This document shows positions 8,183-11,605 of a DNA stretch of 11,605 nt, piece by piece. The translations under genes and the position numbers were made by a program. Position 1 is the stretch's first letter. Each line of letters starts with the position of its first letter. Where the stretch lies: assembly GCA_036939755.1 (NCBI GenBank), contig JALLAZ010000881.1:1-11605 (forward strand). Reading direction: 5' to 3'. This DNA comes from Stephanodiscus triporus. Its lineage: Eukaryota; Bacillariophyta; Thalassiosirophyceae; Thalassiosirales; Thalassiosiraceae. A model generated the notes under the pieces. That model made no database searches and was not told the DNA's origin. It saw only the letters and a program-made list of their open reading frames with translations.

Positions 8183-8939
8183 CCCCCGCGATTCGAAGCG
8201 ACGATCATTCGCGCATTTGCTTCCTCCCCGGGGGGGGTCGCGCCTCGATGATCATGCGCGACGACGCCTGCGTACTCTGTGGCTAATACTGCGCCCATGC
8301 CAAATTTCCAGCATTGTCCCCAACTCGAGGAACCGCCAGTCACCCCAGTTTACTTGGTGCTTTTTAGATTGCACATACTTAAAAAAGGGCTTGGGTATCT
8401 CTTGATTATTTTATCAGTTCTCCTATTCCTTCTTTTGAACAGCAAGCTGCAACACATCATGGTTGTGGATGCCATAAAATTGCCGTCTTCATGGAATGAT
8501 AAACACCAAACACTCCCTTTTGATCATGATTTTGCAATTTTCATCTATTCCGTTCGAATCAACATCCTCATCCAAGATACTTGCCATGTGTTTCATCGCT
8601 TTGAGAGAAAAGAATGTTGTAAAGAAAAGGTTCACTAGTGTCGTCGTCCTTTTTGTACTTTCGTAATGACATTGTCCTTACGCTATTAGGGGATTTTGCC
8701 AAACTTCACTGTTGCATATCTCCATAAGTACTAAGTATTAGGTTATAGTTTTATATGCAAAAATAACCCCAAATGGGTTCTAGTTTTATTAGCACTGGGT
8801 CCGGATGGCCATCTCAGATGGCCAAGAGGGCATTTTCCTGTCATTTTGTAATATGAGCATGAAAAGTGGCGCGCCCAGGGAAAGTTGTTACATGAGTTGT
8901 GCTCTCACTACCTCTCCGCTCCGTCTTGGAACCTACCGC
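8183..8939. other. Intergenic spacer
   Basis: The first 100 bases are GC-rich and the rest is AT-rich. A frame open from an ATG at 8297 to TAG 8636-8638 (113 codons) includes one hydrophobic stretch (LLIILSVLLFLLL), but its composition is that of translated AT-rich DNA, so I do not call it a gene. A third-frame reading also stays open from the end of the previous gene to 8405. A perfect 19-bp palindrome lies at 8806-8824. I see no promoter element, transposase fragment or RNA gene. Confidence 0.45.
8806..8824. repeat. Perfect 19-bp palindrome
   Basis: TGGCCATCT, one central C, then AGATGGCCA: two exact 9-bp inverted arms with a 1-base spacer. The next base on each side does not pair. A spacer this short suits a dimeric protein-binding site better than an RNA hairpin. 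It lies about 120-160 bp upstream of the decayed chaperone gene, so it could be a leftover promoter element, or chance. Confidence 0.7.
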
Positions 8940-10396
8940 AGCGGCGGCAACGAGGGGGGGGTTGGCAGGAGGAGCAGCGTGGATGGGGAGGAGGAGGACG
9001 ACGGGGCGTCGCCGCAAGATGAAGAAGACGAAGAAGAATTAGACGACGACAAGGATGAGGGGGACGGTGGCGGGGAAGGTGGTCCCGCGTGACCGTCGCC
9101 GATCCCACATCCAACCTGGAGATTGCGTGGGAGAATCTGGGTCTCGCGCGCGCCATCTTGAGTCGTCTCATTGACGGCATCGTACTCACTACCTAGACGA
9201 AGGCAACAATGCAAAGACCGATGAGTACAGGGGCAGGAGCGGCAAGAAAGTTGCACTAAAGAGCGACAACGTCGACAACGACAACGAAGAGGAGGCAGGC
9301 GGCAGAGGCGCGCCAATGACAGCGGAAGAACTGAAGAACGAGCTCCTGCTCGACCTGGCACAGGTACACGTATGCCTTGGCAACCTGCAGCGACAGGAAA
9401 TGCTTGGATGATTACGCTTGCGCATTGCAATTGCGGTTGCGCATTCTGGGAAAATACGACAAGAAGGTCGCCGACTGTCACTTCGGATTGGCCCAGGTTT
9501 ATGCTGAGGCGCCAAATCAACTCAAGGAGGGGGAGGGCAGGGTCGAATCGTTCGTGGCGGGCATATTGGGAGGAGGACCGCTGTCAAGGGGAGGAGGGGC
9601 AGCGACGATGGGCAAAGGCGATTACAACGACGACGACGACGGCGCGGCGGCAGCGCTCCTTTTGACCGAGGAGAAGAAGCCGGAATACCGTCGCCTGTTG
9701 TCGGAGCACTAGCTTGCGTGCAGCATGAGCTTCATGGGGATGCTGGCGAGGAAGTGCGGGATCAACGATCCCGACACGTTAATAACAAACATCGTCGCAG
9801 TCGACGGGGAGGAATCCGCGGGGTCGTCGTCGATGTTGTCGTTGTTGATGTCGTCCGCGCTCGCCTCCTCGGCCTCCTCAAAATTCGCTCCTTCCCTGGC
9901 GACGACGATGACGATGACAATGACGACAACGATGACGACGATAGATTACGCCGGGGCCATGAAGACGTTGCGCCAATGCACGTCGACGTTTGTGCCGCCT
10001 CCAAGGACGTCGTCAACAAGGGCCGCATTCGATGACATCTTGGAGATCATGGACTAGATACAGGAGGCAATGGACACGGCCGAGAAAACAGAATCTGGAT
10101 TGAGGAGCCTAGGTGAGATGAATGCGAACAAGATGAGAAAGTGCGACGGGAGGGCTACGACGACAATGACGACAAACGACGGCGACAATGCGGGAGGCGC
10201 GGTGACCACGATTGGGTTCAGCATCACCGGTGCCTCGGGCAATATGCGCTTGTTGGCGGCAGCACGACCGTTTTGTTCGTGGATGCGACCGCCGACCATG
10301 ATGATTGTGAAAAAGAAGAAGAAGTCAATGCAGCAGCAGCAGCAGCAGCGACCGTCATCAGGAGAAGAACCCTCAAAGCGTCTCAAGACGAATTAG
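8940..10396 (+). pseudogene. Broken NASP/Sim3/Hif1-type (SHNi-TPR) histone chaperone
   Basis: Fragments in shifting frames read as one protein of the NASP family, nuclear chaperones of histone H3-H4 and linker histone. In order: an acidic insert in frame 3 (8982-9080); the helix SNLEIAWENLGLARAILSRL in frame 2 (9101-9193); a linker and the helix ELKNELLLDLAQVHVCLGNL in frame 1 (9193-9390); then frame 2 from about 9394 with CLDDYACALQLRLRILGKYD and VADCHFGLAQVYAEAPNQ, the SHNi-TPR signature. TAG 9710-9712 follows LLSEH, and the frame goes on with MLARKCGINDPDTLITNI and DYAGAMKTLRQCTSTF. TAG 10055-10057 follows DILEIMD, and the frame goes on with QEAMDTAEKTESGLRSL, a GAVTTIGF motif like the NASP tail, KKKKK, Gln6 and KRLKTN before TAG 10394-10396. 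The N-terminal TPR is not found, so the copy is probably 5'-truncated. No GT-AG intron explains the breaks. Decay is the simplest reading; assembly errors are the alternative. Confidence 0.75.
10331..10348 (+). repeat. (CAG)6 coding for Gln6 in the chaperone relic
   Basis: Six perfect CAG units read as Gln6 in the same frame as the C-terminal part of the decayed chaperone, between KKKKKSM and the tail that ends KRLKTN. It is a typical slippage tract. Confidence 0.85.
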
Positions 10397-10543
10397 TTTT
10401 GGGGGCTACCATAGCGTATTATCAATGTTGGTAATCAGGGCGCGGAATGTGACTATTATTGGGGCGGCATATTGAATATTCTCCTAACTGCATAAAACTT
10501 TAAGTGTATTGTAAGTCACCACTCTCAACGATTATTGTCGTAG

Positions 10544-11220
10544 CCGTCGTTGTCGTCCGAGCAGTTGCAGCGGTTGTCGTGCCCCCCCCTCATTGTCCCA
10601 GTACGTCGACGACGGCCACAATGACGGGGGTGATGATGACGACCTCAGCGGCACGTTGTCATGGGGCCACTTTGAAGAGGTAATCACGTAGCGCATCATC
10701 CCAAAGCGCAGCGGCGCGATGATAAAACAACGGCGGCAGAGGCGGTGGCTGAATGCGCCCCAGGAAACCCACTTCCGCCTCGAGCTCGAGCGACGACGAC
10801 GACAACAGCGACGACAAAGAGGATCGCGAGAGACGGAGAGTCACGCACATCAGGCCACTTCCCCTGAGAATGCTGGCGGGCGACGTCCGTCGATGCCCGG
10901 CGATTGTGGTGGCGATGACAGTGGTGACGGCAACAGCAACAGTGGCCACGGCGGCGGCGGCAACGATGACAATAACAAGGGACAAGGGGGGACGCAAAGG
11001 CAGCTACGGCTACGGCGTCAGCGATGAAGATCGCGGCGATAACGACATCGAGGAAGAAGACAATGACAGTGACGAGGACGACGAGGACGACAACGACGAC
11101 GGCGACGACAATGATGATGGCGACGACAACGATGATGGTGACAATAACGATGACGATGACGGCACGCAGCAACTACATAAATATAAAAAATCACATAATA
11201 TGCCTATTTTTTGCAACTGA
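10544..11220 (+). pseudogene. Possible relic of an Asp/Asn/Gly-rich gene
   Basis: No single frame is convincing, but coding-like pieces follow one another on the + strand. They are: LSSEQLQRLS in frame 2 (10547-10580); after a C8 run (10582-10589), YVDDGHNDGGDDDDLSGTLS then WGHFEEVIT in frame 3 to TAG 10689-10691; beyond the stop in the same frame, KRSGAMIKQRRQRRWLNAPQ; in frame 1 PTSASSSSDDDDNSDDKEDR; in frame 3 a Gly/Asn/Asp-rich stretch (GDDSGDGNSNSGHGGGGNDD, about 10903-10976); and in frame 1 a strongly acidic tail (11023-11163) with TAG/TGA closing by 11220. The pattern of frame jumps matches the broken chaperone gene just upstream. The family is unknown. Triplet repeats can imitate coding sequence, so this is a weak call. 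Confidence 0.3.
11086..11139 (+). repeat. 18-bp tandem repeat, three copies (Asp-Asp-Asn-Asp-Asp-Gly)
   Basis: Three adjacent 18-bp units, GACGACAAYGAYGAYGGY, differ only at third codon positions in frame 1, each reading DDNDDG, and are followed by a partial variant to 11163. Differences confined to wobble positions suggest that the unit spread as coding sequence, or that selection once kept the acidic reading. Confidence 0.8.
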
Positions 11221-11605
11221 TGGTGCACAGTTGAAGCGGTGCAACGGCACACTAATCCATCAAATATCGACCTGATATTCATAGATGTTATGTGTTGCGA
11301 TGTGGGGAGGATGGCTCAAGTGGACCACAAGGCCTGACCCACCATGCGAACCCACGAGCCACATTGAAGCACACAAAATGCACATAAACACTCATTTTTG
11401 TACGGAGGCCTACGTAGAAATACGTGGGTCTGAGTCCGCCAAAATTTGTGCTTACGTAAGTACATCTTGTCATTACGAGAAAAAGGACGTAGACACTAGG
11501 GGCTCCAGCCCAAGATTTGTCAAATTTTCAAATGGCCCAAAGGGGTTGACTATGGCACCCTAATGGATCTTAATGTATTCAATTTCACCCCTTTTTTCGC
11601 GCGCG
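11221..11605. other. Unassigned right end
   Basis: Moderately AT-rich DNA with no supported gene. Short frames on both strands (up to about 92 codons) look random. A small hairpin-like pair (CCTACGTA, four bases, TACGTGGG, about 11410-11429, seven of eight positions pairing) and an A-box-like string TGGCTCAAGTGG (11312-11323) are present, but I cannot assign either to a known element. The window ends in an alternating CG run after a T run. Confidence 0.4.

Noticed and set aside
7984..8343. 119-codon minus-strand frame opposite the 251-residue gene
   Set aside because: It is a shadow of the GC-rich + gene, with no motif and with the codon pattern of an antisense frame.
8297..8638. 113-codon frame with one hydrophobic stretch
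   Set aside because: It lies in AT-rich spacer, its composition matches translated AT-rich DNA, and it has no recognisable motif or supporting context. A small membrane protein cannot be fully excluded.
9086..9400. Spliceosomal introns as the cause of the frame changes in the chaperone relic
   Set aside because: The candidate GT and AG pairs would remove conserved helix sequence or leave introns of only about 30 bases.
10696..11172. 158-codon minus-strand frame with long Val/Ile runs that imitate membrane helices
   Set aside because: The hydrophobic runs are simply the antisense reading of GAC/GAT/AAC Asp-Asn repeats on the + strand.
11312..11354. tRNA- or SINE-like A box (TGGCTCAAGTGG) with a weak B-box-like ATGCGAACCCA
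   Set aside because: The gap between the boxes is too short for a tRNA, the B box matches poorly, and I could not form D, anticodon and T stems.

Overview
The window looks like nuclear DNA of a protist, most likely a diatom or a related stramenopile alga. This is an inference from gene style, not from a marker gene. The signs are one intronless gene of more than 2,000 codons for a low-complexity protein, many in-frame triplet repeats (GAC, CCG, CAG, GCG) giving Asp, Pro, Gln and Ala runs, long AT-richer spacers, no Shine-Dalgarno-led operons, and a decayed gene of a eukaryote-only family (NASP-type histone chaperone). All credible genes are on the + strand.

Layout. Bases 1-346 are 5' flank with an (GAC)11 microsatellite and a very short upstream ORF. 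Bases 347-6880 hold one uninterrupted ORF of 2,177 codons for a large, apparently disordered protein with no family I recognise. It shifts from a very GC-rich 5' part to an AT-richer 3' part and carries an in-frame 62-codon-spaced internal repeat. Its last codons overlap a second open frame with coding-like character. Bases 6881-7426 are a spacer with a candidate poly(A) signal. Bases 7427-8182 encode a 251-residue protein with a basic nuclear-localisation-like patch and a C-terminal helical region that weakly resembles a histone fold. Bases 8183 to about 8940 are a spacer holding a perfect 19-bp palindrome.

From about 8940 to 10396 lies the clearest recognisable item: a broken copy of a NASP/Sim3/Hif1 (SHNi-TPR) histone chaperone gene. 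It has an acidic insert, two conserved TPR-like helical blocks and a basic C-terminal tail, spread over all three forward frames and interrupted by two in-frame TAG codons. Bases 10544-11220 contain further fragments of coding-like, Asp/Asn/Gly-rich sequence in shifting frames, probably a second gene relic. Bases 11221-11605 show nothing I can name.

I see no operon, defence system, transposase, CRISPR array, tRNA or rRNA. The genes do not form an obvious joint pathway. The possible histone-fold protein lying next to a decayed histone chaperone is suggestive at most.
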